64,000 nt of DNA, from positions 1,120,001-1,184,000 of the forward strand of contig JAWNZC010000117.1 of the NCBI GenBank assembly GCA_035771165.1, written 5' to 3'. Under the pieces are notes generated by a model. The model made no database searches. It was given only the letters and a program-made list of their open reading frames with translations, and was not told where the DNA came from. This document shows, piece by piece, positions 10,837 to 24,800 of the stretch (position 1 is the first letter of the stretch; every line of letters starts with the position of its first letter). Made by a program: the position numbers and the translations under genes. This DNA comes from Paragorgia papillata. Taxonomy: Eukaryota; Cnidaria; Anthozoa; Scleralcyonacea; Coralliidae.

Positions 10837-13800
10837 TTAAATTCGGACTTGAAAAACCACAGGTCTGGATGGAGTCTTTGGGTAGACCAGTTCAGCTCCA
10901 GAGTAATTCAGTCTGTAAAAGGATTGAGAATGAAAACTTGTGAGGTGCAGATTCATTATGGCCAAAAAAATTTCTGGGTTTCCCGTTTCCTGACCCTACC
11001 TACAATCCTGGAGAAAATTGTTGGGCCGATTTTGACGATTTTCGCATGGTGTCCCAAGCACTTTTGTCCAGGATTGTCTGAAAATGGCGAATTAAACAAA
11101 ATCGAAGAAAAAAACAATTTGGGCGCGGTGATTCTGCGTAGTTTGCTCGAAAATGACATAAATACGCTCCCACATGCATGAACAACAAATTGTTTGCGGA
11201 GTATAGAAGGTTTGGTGAATATGCATATTAAATAGAGCTCTCGTTAGACTTTCACTACTACATTGTACATTCTCTGTTTCGGCAGTATACGGTATCTAAC
11301 CTTACTATATTTCAGTACTACTGTAGTACACACATTCACCAGCTTGCATACCTCTCGTCATCTTTTGAAGTTTCAACAGCAGTATTTGCCACAGGAGTAT
11401 TTGCCACAGGAGTGTTTGCCACAGGAGCATTTGCCAAGCCCAATGTACACTTCATTGCCTGACCTACAATATTGTTACACAATAATTCTGTTCTAAAAAG
11501 TATCAGAATTGACAAAAACGGAAAACCACCAATCTAAAATAATCAAAAGTATCACAAAATGAAAGCAACAGGCCTGCAGCCACTCACCATCCAACATACG
11601 GTTATGGTACTTCTGATACGCCATGTCAGCATGGTCAGCTTTTGCAAAGTTCACTTCTGCCACACAGCTATCTAGTTTTACACTGAGCAATGGTCCAACT
11701 GCACCAAAAAGCTCCTAAAAAGTGACTTGTAGTTAATATTTAATTCTCCATAAATATTTAGTGGTGGATGTTAAATGAAATTAAATAAAAATCAGCCTTA
11801 AACTTACAGCAATATCTTCTTGGACCACACGAGGATGAAGATTGGTTACAACAATCTTGGTCAGGTTTTTGTGATCCTAAATTTAGCCAAAAAGCAATCA
11901 ATTTATTGATGTACATCTAGTTACAAGTAATGATTTATATTACTTACATTTTTTATAAATGACTTTCAAGGACAAACATTTTCATTTAATTTTGCAACTT
12001 TAATTTAGTTTCTAATTTTTTAACAACATCCATCGAAAACACAATTTAAGCCTATTAGATATTCCTGAATAGTGTTGCCAGAATGCAGGAAATGGCATTT
12101 CAGAGATCCAAATTTTGATGTCAACCCTAATTTTCACACTGCCCAGGGGCATCCAACCTCGTTCCCAGGGCCTTTTCCTGTCCTCCCTATTTCAAAAAGG
12201 CCCTTGGAACGAGGTTGCAGGGGCATCAACAATCCAAAATTCAGTGCTGACCACTTACATGTTGTATAGGTACTGGATCTTGTCTCACTCTGGCAAGTGA
12301 AGTTCTCAACATGGGTCTTTCTTCTGCAGGGCGTGTAAATGATAAACTTGGGCTAGATGTCCTCAAATCTTCATCCATGGCACAAACCAATGGCAACCTT
12401 CTTTCTCTAGTATACAAGTCATTGGTTAAAGTTCTGGTGGGTGTTGAATCTGAAGTTGAAGCCTCTTTTTTACCAATAATAGATTTTGTAGGAGTTACAA
12501 CTTTTAAAGAATTTGGAGATATAATAGTCTTTCGGCAAAGTTCAGGCTGTTTTGTGGTCACACGGAGTGATCCACTGGTCAAACTCATTGTACGAAGTTT
12601 GTCTTTTGATGATGTTCCTTCGTAAGTTATAGTCTTCTTTTTCGTAGTGATTAAATCTGCCAGTGGCATCAGCCGTCGGATTCTTGCCCTGGTATTAGCA
12701 TTCCCTACCTGAGTTGGTCTCCCCTTAGAAAATAGAAGAGATTTCGGTGATAAAAAAAATGTGATTTTTGGTGGGAATCTGAATATGACTTGAATTCCAG
12801 ACTTGACTCTAATACTCTAATTTGATTTACCGGTAATATAACTGGGCCACTTCCAAATTGGTAGCTATGGTCCTGCCTGGAGAGGGCTAACCTCGTACAC
12901 AGGGTCTTATCTCCAAGCTTGGGAGAGGGCCCCCAAAGTGGACCTGACCATCAAGCTTTTAGCCAAGTGGCCATCCAGCCATCCTATGGACGGCCACTTT
13001 TGAAAAATCAGATTTTTGGACAGCCACTTTTTGTATGGATGGCCATGGATGGCCTAAGCCAAATATTCTCCTCAAACAACAACTTACAGGTTTCCCCCTT
13101 TCTCATGTTTCTAGATTTCTCTTAGCTGCTGTTTACTTCAGCTATTGTGTTGCAGATATGACGATTGATTATTGCGCCTTGCGAGATCGATTTAACCACG
13201 TATATGTATATGTAAACCATTATGTGGTTCTAACATGAAGTAGCAACCACGTTGTTTAATAAAACCACTCTTCAATAAGTTTGACACGCTCACTTGCTCC
13301 TCACCTCCTCGGTCCAAACACGCGATACAATATAAAGATGTTTTAATTTAATTTGTGTTTATATTTTTATATTTTTTATATTTTTATATAAAATATATAA
13401 AAATGTTTATTGTTTTTCTTTATATTTTTCTCAAAAGTGCCCTCAAAACACGGGAAACGCTGTTTCAGAGACCCAAAATTCAAAAATTTTCCCGGGGACA
13501 TACTCCTGGACCCCCGAGCCAAGAAATGTGTCGTCATTGTGTCGTCAAATGTATCGCTGGCTAAAAGCCTGCTGACCATTCTGCACCAACCTGGTAAGTT
13601 CCACTGGCAGCTTTGACCATCATCCATCAAAAGGGAACTTATCAGGATGGTCTAATATGCAATTAGCCAAGTTTTCACATGGATTGGACTTCTGGTGAAT
13701 CTACCAATCTGTCAATCTAACCTGATCTCTCAACACTGAACTGACATTAGGCACAAAATATTCAGGAATTTTCAACTGGACTGTTGCTATAAACAGAAAC

Positions 13801-14139
13801 TAGCTATTGATATCATTCTTCAGAGGAGCGAATATATATCTCTGTCGTTATAAACACAAACGCACCCACACATGTCTGAATTTGAAGCCAGCTACAACTA
13901 CTACAAGCTTTCTTAGATTTGAACATTTGGGAATCATTTAGAACACGGATCACTGTTACCTTTGCTATAACCTTTTTCCTCAACACATCTCTAGCATCCC
14001 GAATTTTCTCTGACTTAGCTTTAGCACCTGAAACTTCTCTTTTTCCAAGTCTACTTTTCACATCACTAGTAGTCCGCGTGCGACCAACCATTTTGTTGCC
14101 TTCCCTTCGCTTGACAGGCCAAGACGCCACTGACGTCAT
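10837..14139 (-). CDS. POLDIP3: POLDIP3/SKAR-like RRM protein (DNA polymerase delta-interacting protein 3)
   Basis: POLDIP3 links S6K signalling and the exon-junction/TREX machinery to translation and mRNA export. Exons on the minus strand: 14139-13960, 12723-12259, 11876-11808, 11714-11588, 11463-11352, 10912-10837; phases agree throughout. The first exon could instead start at 14091 (MVGRTRTTSDVKSRLG). Exon 1 carries IRDARDVLRKK, matching the DAR..L repeats of the family; exons 3-5 give the RRM (KIVVTNLHPRVVQEDIAELF, VAEVNFAKADHADMAYQKYH, then DGQAMKC). The terminus VVFQVRI resembles the family's short basic C-terminus. Exon 5 holds a five-residue repeat (ANTPV) three times. About 326-342 residues against roughly 420 in human; exons for the extra DAR repeats were not found between 12724 and 13959. 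It shares a head-to-head spacer with TRAF7. Confidence 0.88.
12159..12224. repeat. Short palindrome with CAACCTCGTTCCCAGGGCC termini
   Basis: CCTCGTTCCCAGGGCCTTTT faces AAAAAGGCCCTTGGAACGAG. The termini match those of the larger elements at 54238-54853 and 61735-62122, so it is probably a minimal family member. It lies in a POLDIP3 intron. Confidence 0.65.
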
Positions 14140-14517
14140 CGCCAAAATTACCGATTAAATGACCAACCTTTTCCACGGCTTTTTCTAATACTTTATTCCC
14201 AGTTTTATAACACTAAACATAAAACACAATTCCGAACAGTTTTACAAAAAAAAAATAGTTTAAACATTAAAATTTAATTAAAATAATTATTTATATTTTT
14301 TCCACGGAGTTATTTGACCGGTTTTTGGTTTGAAACGTTTTCTACAAGCGACCGACATTTATTGGTAAATTTTATCCGGTAGTTTTGATAAAAAAACAAC
14401 CGAGAAAACAAGAAGAGTCTGAAGTGCTGCGATCAAAATGTCAGAAATTTGAGATTCTTGTAGACAAAACGTTTTTTCTAGGGTTATTTCGGCCTTTTGG
14501 CTGAGGAAATCAGTCAG
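14140..14517. promoter_or_regulatory. Divergent POLDIP3/TRAF7 promoter and putative TRAF7 5' non-coding exon
   Basis: The POLDIP3 start (14139, minus) and the start of the TRAF7 unit (plus) face each other here. CGGCCTTTTGGCTGAGG followed by CAGTCAG/GTATCT at 14490-14523 could be a non-coding first exon ending at 14517. No TATA box is obvious. Start sites are inferred, not seen. Confidence 0.4.
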
Positions 14518-15124
14518 GTATCTATATTTTGGATGTTTCTTGTTGATTATTTGTCATTATTTCAAATTTTACTGTAACTGTAACAAACTGTTTATAATAT
14601 GTCAAATATGATACTGATATTTTGACATGGCGGATTTCTACTTTTATATTAGGTCAACAAGACAACTAACATGTTTTGACATGTTCTTAAAGCTTACAGG
14701 ATATTTGCTTAGCTATTACAACACGTTACGCTAAAGACAGTATTAAATCAAGGATTTTGTGAGAGCATCAATTTGAAAGACACCAAGAGCCATCAAGATT
14801 TTCGGTAAGTTTTTGGTGAAAGACCCATTTGCTGTATTGTATTAATAAAACATCGCATTTCTAGCGAGAAAAGGGAAAAGACAATATACATCCTCCTCCT
14901 CCTCCTCCTTCTTCTTCTTCATGGGTGCTTTAATTGTGTAAATTGGTATATTTTAACTTATATTGTAACTGGTAGTCTACTTGACTTCTACAATTGTATA
15001 TATCTAGACAGATGTGTGCGATTTGCACGGTTTTATACTGTATAGCGGGGAAAGAAAGGTCTTGTGTAAATGTCTTGCTGGTCAAATATCAAAGGAGTAG
15101 ATTGAGAGACTGAGGTAGTCAGAT

Positions 15125-15199
15125 GGAAGGAAGGAACAAATGAATGAATAAATTAAAGGAAGTAAGGAAGGAAGGAAGGAAGGAAGGAAGACAGTTGGA

Positions 15200-15275
<76 letters not shown>

Positions 15276-15715
15276 GAGAAAGAGAGAAAGAGAGAAAGAA
15301 AGACAGACAGACAGACAGACAGATAGATAGACAGAAAGAAAGAAAGGAAAGAAAGACAGACAGACAGACAAACAGACATATACATACACACAGACTGACA
15401 GCTCACTGATGGACAGACACATATATACTCGCAGGCAGATGGATGGACAGACAGACAGACAGACAGACAGATGGATAGATGGACAAACTAACAGAAAAAA
15501 GACAGACAGACAGATGGTCGGACGGATGAATGGACAGACAGACAGACAGATGGATGGATGGACAAACTAACAGAAAAGAGACATATACAGTTGACAGACA
15601 GACTGACTGACTGACTGACTGACTGACTGACTGACTGACTGACTGACTGACTGACTGACTGACTGACTGACTGACTGACTGACTGACTGACTGATTGACT
15701 GACACACTGACACAC
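15125..15715 (+). repeat. Compound microsatellite: (GGAA)n, (GAAA)n, (GACA)n, (GACT)n
   Basis: Successive purine-rich tetranucleotide tracts: GGAA around 15160-15190, GAAA 15200-15300, GACA/GATG blocks 15300-15545, a pure GACT run 15600-15695. Located in the first TRAF7 intron. The SQSV/LSFF/KERK frames are artefacts. Confidence 0.95.
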
Positions 15716-15814
15716 TGACAGTCAGATAGATGAAAAAAGGTGATGCCATTTTGTTGGTCACCTGGGAAAACAAAAAGGTCTGTTTACAGTTTGCATTTCA
15801 AATTTTAGATTGAA

Positions 15815-18800
15815 ATGGAAACCACATATAGTTCTTCAGTGGTAACAGTCCCTACAGGTACAGTAATTTGTTTTTGAGCTCCTAAGTGGCTGTCAGAAAA
15901 TTATTACATTATACACATAATGGACAACTGAACATTTGTATCTGTCAGGAAATTTTGATGTTGAATTTCAATCTTGATAGACTCTTCTTATTACAATTCA
16001 ATACTGTAGCTACAAGAACAAGGGGAAGAAGCTTTCAAGATGGCGATTTCCACTCTCCTCCTGGTTCTGAAAAGGTTGGTATTTCTAGGTGCTTGGAAAC
16101 TTTCAATGAAATACATTTTATAGCCAGCTGACAATTAAAGTGAGCAATGTTATAGTCAAACTGGATGTTCTCTTGTGTGCGACTTTGCAATATTGATATG
16201 CAACATTTAGATTGATGGATTCAATCGATTCAATCAGCATTATTCAGTAACCTGCAAATGCTTTATCACGATTCCTCAACGGGTTGCCCTAAAAAATCGT
16301 TTTAGTTGCCAAACTTTGGATAATGCAAAATCTTACATAACGTTAGAGCCATTACATCTACCTTCAAGTATAACATCACATTTATGTGTTGTTCAATGTT
16401 TAAAACCAATATTTTAAGCAACCCATCAAGGAATCGTCATGATAAAGTGTTTGCAAGTTGCTGATTGAATCCACCAATCAAAATTGCAATGTTGCGTATC
16501 AATTAAATATCAATATTATAAAAATTATAAAATTATATAAACTAAAATAATTTAATATTAATTCTTTGAAACAATTTATTTGATTTTTACTAGTAAATCC
16601 TATAAATTATGTGTTGATACACAGATACAATTTTAGAAATGAAAATTGTCTGAATCTTTTTCTGAATATAGAGTAGACACTCCTTCACTGAAGAATCTTC
16701 AAGGCACACTCGAACACATTCAAATGTTTCAACTTGCTCATACCCTTCATTAAGTAGCACCACTGAGGCTGATAAGGTAATTATAATATTATTATGTTGT
16801 TCATTTTAAAAACATTTAAAAGTTTTTAACAAAAGGACACAAGGAGTTAAGAGTGTTTTTGGTTATTTAAATTATATTAGGAGATTGTTCTGTTTGGTGA
16901 CAAACCATCTGAGAAATTATTTTGCATGATTTGCTGCAATGTTTTTCATGATCCTGTTATTACATCATGCGGGGTGAGTTAGTTAAACCTTATAATTCTC
17001 TATTTAATTAAATATGTACTCAATAAACAGACATTAAACAGTTTTCTTTCTCTTATTTTTTAGCATACATTTTGTCGGAGTTGTGTCCTTTTGCGGAAGA
17101 TGGAATATTGTCCTGTTGACAACAGTAGTTTAGTTGTCGTTGTTTCAAATTTAGCTGTAAGATGGTGTAGTGTTATGTATATACACTGTACATAGCATTA
17201 TAATATGTTAAATTAGTGATATAGTTAAATTAAAATATTTAAAAATAGATTTAGTCAAAGATCAGTTTTATATGAATTGGGCAACAAAAGCTGTATATAC
17301 AATGTATAATGTATTAAGAACAATTGCAATTTGAGTACAGCATATCCTCCAAATTTTGTAAATTTTGTGGCTTGTTAATGAGTTAATTTTCATATTAATG
17401 TTAGGTTCTGGATCAGATTGGTGAGCTGGTTATCCATTGTAAATATGGATGTATGCCATCAGCAACTGAAGAAGGAAAATATGAAGTTAATGCAGCAGGT
17501 ATTTTACCAGGAATTAGGATGAGGCAGTTTTGATAAAAATTGTATTCCTTCTAGCTAGCAGAGACAACATTTAGCAACGTTTAGTTTAAGTACATGTCTC
17601 GATCCTTACCTAATTTTTTTTAATGTTTTTAGGTTGTCCAGTGACAGTGAAACTGAATTCAAGGCAGTAAGTAAAATACAGCAAATATTAATTATTTCTT
17701 TTACTAGTATATAGATACAGAAATATCAGTAGTCTACAGTAGCTTTTGTTGCAGCCATGCAGGCATTTTTTGTGTGACCTTTTATGTATCAGGGTGAGGT
17801 TACCATGAAGGGCCCACAAAAAATGCCTGCAAAAGAGGCTAGTGAGTGAAATGGGTAAAAAGTTTTTTGAATTTTTCCTTCTAGTGAACACGAACAATCT
17901 TGTCAATATGCTCCAATCCAGTGCCCGAACAACATTCTTTGTCCTGCAATTTTGAAAATGGTAGGTCAGCCTATCAATTATTTTTGCTTTTTCTACAGTA
18001 TCTACAGTATACCCCATCAAGATAAGATGAGCTTATATATAATTTTGGACAGTACAATTTTTAAAACTTTTTTTTAGAACCTTGATGACCATCTTCAACA
18101 TTGTGAACACATTAAATGCATGCATTTTAAATATGGGTGAGTACTGTAATCATATGTAAGGAGTTGATGGGGTCTAACTGTCCTTGGATAGATCATGAGA
18201 AAAAAAATATCAAAATTTGCAAAGAGACTAATTGTATTATTCAGTTTTTGGCCAGTTGACATTTGTCTGTGCTTTGTTGAAGCCAGACCCCCACACAAAC
18301 AAACATTGATTGGAGTGACAAGTGATTTTCAGGCTTCTCATTTTTGTCACCTTTTTAGATGTCAGTTTGAGGGAACTGTTGGAGACGTTAGAGAACATCT
18401 AGACTCCTGCAAATTTGAATCCATGAAAGTAAGACGTTTGTTAATAAATGTTTCTAATACCTAGATTCTAAAGACTAAAGACTGAGTCATCAGATAATTT
18501 TATGTGTTCTTTTAGGAATTTTTACAACACTCAGCTGGTCAAATTGAAGATTTGCAAGGCGAATTAAAGAACAAGGATCAGGTTTCTTTAGAAAATTAAT
18601 CACATGTTTCTCACATGATTACCACATGTTTATCACACATTTATCACATGGATATGCAATGTTTATCACACATTTATCACATGTATATCACATGGTTGTC
18701 ATACCTTTATCAGATGGATATCACATGTTTATCACACATTTATTACATGTTCATCGCATGTTCATCACATGATTATCACATGTTTATCACATGTTCATCA

Positions 18801-21800
18801 CGTTTATCACATGTTTATCACATATTTATCACGTTTATCACATGTTGATCACATGTTTTTCACATGTATATCATATATATTGTGGTGTGTCCAATATTAA
18901 TTTTTACAATTTTTGGATTCTAGGAAATAATTTTTCTGAGGTCCATGTTGGTTAAAATGACTGAAAGAATGGACAGGGTTGAGAAAACTGTCGATATTAG
19001 ATTAGGTAAACATCAAACCAGTCCACAACAAACAAACAAACAAACAAACAAACAAACAAACTAACAAACAAACAAACAAACAAACAAACACACACACACA
19101 CACACACACACAAAAAGAGAGACAGACATACAAACAAACAAACAAACAGACATACAGACAAACCAACAGACAGTTAGACATACGAGCAGTTTGACAACAA
19201 AAAATAAATATTGCAGATAATCTCGATTGTATTTGATATTTCTTTGGCATAGATTTCCTTGATGAAGGTCACACAAAACTATCCTCTGAAATTGTAGAAA
19301 CAAGGAGAGCCATGTCTAAGCTGAAGGTTTGTAGCAGTAGTTGACAAAATGTTGTGTGAGAGTTTGCACTACACTGTACCAATGTTGTGTGAGAGTTAAT
19401 TTGCACTACACTGTACCAATGTTGTGTGAGAGTTTGCACTACACTGTACCAATGTTGTGTGAGAGTTTGCACTACACTGTACCAATGCTGTGTGAGAGTT
19501 TGCACTACACTGTACCAATGTTGTGTGAGAGTTGGCACTACACTGTACCAATGTTGTGTGAGAGTTTGCACTACACTGTACCAATGTTGTGTGAGAGTTT
19601 GCACTACTGACCCTATGTGCCTAAATAGTTCTTTCTACCACACTGTATCATGATTGAAATAAGTGCCTTTCTCTAAGTATAAAACTAAGCTGCTTCATTG
19701 TACCCTCATTGACATTTCTTTATTATTTTTGTTATTTAGGATGATATTTCTGATGTTGAAGTTCGCTTATGGGGAGCTGGATGTAAGTTTATTAATAATA
19801 CTTTTTTAGGCCTGCTAAGAGCCTTAGTGCAATCTAGGGAAAAATATGAGTTTTTGCCTTTGGGAACCCCTATTTCAAAAATTCTTGCATTATGCTGTAT
19901 ATTGTCTGTTCCGAAGTCTTTGGGAGATTTTGCTTTCTCTTGAAGCATGCCTATTTTTCATGGGACTCCTGCACTTCTCTTACTGTATGTGATCTTACAT
20001 ACGTTATCATTTGTTTAGCGTTTGATATTTATCCATTGTTCAAATGCCGAGGAACTTTTGTTGGTCACCAGGTTAGTAAAACAAATTATACTTTTCTGTC
20101 ATGGGATAAATAATCATAATCGTAAACTTTATTATAGGGTCCAGTGTGGGCGTTGTGTGTCTCAAATGGTGAATGGCTATACAGTGGATCTTCAGACAAA
20201 ACAATAAAGGTACATGTATATACCACAGACAGTTGTATCTTCTTTTTGTACGTTGATGTGACTGATCGACTGACCCACCACCTGGCTGACTGGCTATGTG
20301 ACTGATTGATTGATTGATTGCAGAGTTGGAAAAAGTATTCAACCTTCCTCCGGATGGGTTTTTAAGTTTAGATAACCTTCCTCAAAATATATAGCGAGAA
20401 TTTTGTGTTTTGCAACGTTCATAAATACTGCGTGACTTTTGCAGTGCCTTGGTTTTCTAGGTTTTCCTAGGTAAGCTTTGGCATACTACAATAGCTACTA
20501 ATAACTGACCGCTGCTGACTGATAGCCTGCCAACTACCCTCGACTGCTGCGAAGATACAGACATCACAGCAGACATATCATCAGCGTACATGTCTCACAC
20601 ATGTAACTGCTGCCACTGCCAGTGCTGCATAATTGTTGGTTAGCCAATGTTTTGCTGCAAATCGCATTTCTTCTCGACACCTTGCTTGATCAATTGTAAC
20701 TTTCTCAGATTACCGAATGTGTTGTTTCACGTGTTTTCACTTTAAACCTTCCTCACTAAAGTAAACCTTCCTCCGGGTGGTACCCGCATATCCGCAGCTT
20801 TTTTCCAACTCTGATTGATTGGTTGATATTTTCAGGTGTGGGATACTCAAAGTACATACAACTGTGTGAAAACCATGGCTGGGCACGCTGGCATTGTGTT
20901 AACGCTTTGTTCTGATGGGTAGGGAAAACATTCTTTAGTACCGTATGCCATTCCAGAACTATATCTTCACAAAATTTCACGATTTTTACACTACCGCATT
21001 ACTTCTAATAAATCCATTTTAACGTCGTATCTTGTAGGAAAAGGTTATACAGTGGTTCATCGGATTGTACAATAAACGTAGGTCGACTTTACGTACAATT
21101 TTTGCAAATAATTGCAGTGTGTGTGCTTTTTCCTTTTCGTCAGATCCAGTGCAGTAATAACATATATAAGTATTCATTTTATCCTAGAACAATAGTTACG
21201 TGGAATCAGATTCCATATAGTAATCTCTCGTCTATATCTAGTATTCCAAGATTCAAAACCTCCGCTATGCCTACAATTAAATCCCTCTGTCATCCATCTT
21301 ATTGATTTATTTTGTATTTTACTTTCTTATTACTTGTATATTTAAATAATTTTATTGGTTGTTTTTTCCCCCATCCTTTTTCTTTGTTTTAATATATATC
21401 ATACATGTACTATATTATTAGTTATGTATCTGTAAACCTCCTAGTATAGTGTAACACTGATTTAGGAGTATTTCATTAAAGCATAAAGTTTGGCTCAATG
21501 TTCGTGCAAATGCATTATGTAATGTTTAAAACAGGAACATCAGTGTTTACTGTAAAAATTCTAGCGCGCGTTTCGTTATTGGTTGTTTTTGCTTGGAATC
21601 ATTCAATTGCTGGAAAGAAAATCTGCCTCTTTTTTTGGCCAGCCGAAAAACTCGCCTCCATATAAACAGACCTTTAACGTATACTGTAATTGAATGGTTG
21701 TTTGAACCAACCAACGTTGCTAACTTCACTACTCCAGTATACAATTCAGAAATCACAAGCCCAAATGGTTTTTTTCCGCGATAGCTTGATCGAAATGTAG

Positions 21801-24800
21801 GCTGCCACAAACCACAAACTCTGCAGTATTAATTATCAAACCTTTACGTTGGCTAAAATTATTCTTATTAAATTTGGGTAGGTTTGGGATTGTACGACTC
21901 TGGAATTTGTTGACAAAATCCGTGGCCATGAAAATCCAGTGTGCACTTTAGTCACGAAGAAAAACATGTTGTTCAGTGGCTCGCTAAAGAAAATCAAGGT
22001 ATATAATTATTTTAAGCCAAGAGATGAACATTTAAGCCAAGATTCAAGTTTTTTGTATTTTGAATTGTTTTAGGTGTGGGACCTTGAGACTTTTAAACAA
22101 ATAAATGAATTAACGGCTCTTAATCACTGGGTACGAGCCTTAGTTGCCTCAGAGAATTATCTTTACAGCGGATCATATCAGACGATTAAGGTAATGATGA
22201 CTGTGGGGGTGACGTGAGGGGATGTGTGAGAGATGTGAGGGTGATGTGAGTGGGTGTGAGGGTGATGTAAAGGTGATGTGAACGTGATGTGAACGTGATG
22301 TGAACGTGATGTGAACGTGATGTGAACGTGATGTGAACGTGATGTGAACGTGATGTGAGAATGATGTGAAGGTGATGTGAGGTGATGTGAGTGGGTGTGA
22401 GGGTGATGTGAGTGGGTGTGAAGGTGATGAGAATGTGATGTGAAGGTGATCTGAGGGTGATGTGAGTGGGTGTGAGGGTGATGTGAGGGTGATGTGAGTG
22501 GGTGTGAGGGTGATGTGAGTGGGTGTGAAGGTGATGTGAAGGTGATCTGAGGGTGATGTGAGTGGGTGTGAGGGTGATGTGAATGGGTGGGAAGGTGATG
22601 TGAGGGTGATGTGAGGGTGGTGTGAGTGAGTGTAGGGATGTGAGGCTGATGTGAAGGTGATGTGAATGTGATATGAGAATGATGTGAAGGTGATGTGAGA
22701 ATCATGTGAGGGTGATGTGAGTGGGTATGAGGGTGATGTGATGGTGATGTGTGGTAATGATAACGGTGTGTGAGGGTGAAATGTGGTAATTTTCTCTTGT
22801 AAATAGACTTAAATAGTGTAAATATAAAACTTGAACTTGAGCAGATCTCCGGAAAGCAATGTTTTACTGTATAGCGTTTCCTCAGTCATTTAAATTGTTA
22901 GACTTTGTAATGTGATTGGTTTCAGATTTGGGACTTGGATAGTCTTGAATGCGTTCACGTTCTTGAAGCTTCGGGAGGAAGTGTTTACTCACTCGCTGTA
23001 ACTAAAGAACATATTATTTGTGGCACCTACGAAAATGCCATTCTGGTAGGTAGCTTGAATTTTTAAATTATAAATTAGGAAATTTTATAAATCTGGTTTA
23101 TATTATAAATTAGGAGGTACATGCATGAAGCGAAATCTGGTGAAGTACAGCAGAAAATCGAAGTGCAAAGCTAAATTGTAAAAGGGGTGTAGGAAGGGAA
23201 AGAGGACGGTAGTTTTTTATTGGTATGTCGTAAGGGTGAGATGAGTGGCAACCAAGTGAAGGGGGGAAAAAGGGGGAGAGGGAGGGAGATAAAGAAGGAT
23301 AGGAAAATGCTAGACAGTACAGGAGATGGTATTAAGAAAAGGTAAACAGGACAGGACAAAACAGCGCAAGAAAAAATGTCTACCTGAGCAAAACAAATAG
23401 GGATCGAACGGAGTATAGGGTAAGGAAAGGATGGATAGCACAAGGTCACACGACATGACAGTCAAGACAAGACACGACAAGACAAGACAAGACAAGACAA
23501 GACAAGACAAGACAAGACAAGACAAGACAAGACAAGACAAGACAAGACAAGACAAGACAAGACAAGATGCAATACAAGACAAGACAAGACAAGACAAGAA
23601 GTGTCTGCTTCGACTAGACAAGCGAAGGCATGGACACTCGACAATAGACAGAACAATGGAGAAAAGACTGGAGAAGGCGTTCAAAACAGGACAGAACACA
23701 GGATGGAAGACAAAATGCAAAATGTATTTGTATACAACATTACAACGCTTCCATTTTTAAAACGTTAATTTTGTTTTCTTTTTAGGTGTGGGATGTAAAC
23801 ACATATAAACATCTGACAACTTTGAATGGTAAAGTTAACACCAAGTCACTCAATATTAAAATAACATACAAATATTTCTGACCAAAATGCTTTCCTTTAT
23901 AGGTCATGTCGGCACAGTGTACGCTCTCACAGTATTAAGCACTCCTGGACAAACAAGACTTTTCAGTGCGTCTTACGATCGATCGTTGAGGGTAAGGAGT
24001 TCATAGTTATAAAACCACGGTCAAACTCACTTAAAAAGTAGAGTGCTGTGTAGGCAATGAATTGGCAGAATTGCAATGTGCATATATAGTTCATTGATGT
24101 TAGGAAATATGAAATGGATTTTGTATACATGTTGACCATACAGGACAATTTACGATTGGGCAAAAGTTCTGTTTATTAAATGTAGTTTGTTTTTCTTTTT
24201 CTTTTTTGTTAATTGAAGGTGTGGAATTTAGAAAGTTTGGCGTGTGTTCAAACGTTGTTACGTCACCAAGGGAGTGTTTCGGCGTTGGCTGTTTCTAGAG
24301 GAAGAATATTTTCAGGCGCTTTGGACAGTACAGTGAAGGTATAATTGTAGTTTAAATGGTCAAATCGTAAACTTCTGACGCTCTCAGTTCATGGGCTCAT
24401 AATTTTCCATTGACTTTTATAAAGGGAGACACTGGCGGCATAAGCTGTTAGCGCGCTGCCTTGCACCGCTGAAATTAAGCCAGGTGTCACAGTGATATGG
24501 GTATCCCCGATATTTAAGTACCCCCGTACCCAGATCCCTAGTGATATGGGTATCCCTCCCCTCCTCTCCCCCCGTAAACTAATCCCTAGTGATTTGGATA
24601 TCTTTGCTCCCACGATAAAATTCGCGCAGGAAATACAGGATGGATGGCAGCTAGATGGATTCTATAAAATATGCAAATATCTTAAACTATATCAGATGTC
24701 GGACGTAACCTTCGTGTTTTTCAAAGCAAGACAAACTAGTTTTACGCAGCTATATATAAACTGCTTACCTGGACCATTTGCTCAGCAAGATTTTGTCGTG

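Noticed and set aside
12311..12625. 104-codon plus-strand frame
   Set aside because: Antisense shadow of POLDIP3 exon 12723-12259.
13410..13616. Plus-strand frame reading KCVVIVSSNVSLAKSLLTIL with a good donor (CCTG/GTAAGT)
   Set aside because: Upstream sequence (GTTTCAGAGACCCAAAATTC) resembles another stretch at 12084-12135 and looks like repeat debris; it lies antisense in the POLDIP3 intron and no partner exon was found.
22178..22705. 175-codon His/Ser/Thr/Pro-rich frame on the minus strand
   Set aside because: Translation of the GATGTGA minisatellite inside a TRAF7 intron, antisense to the gene.
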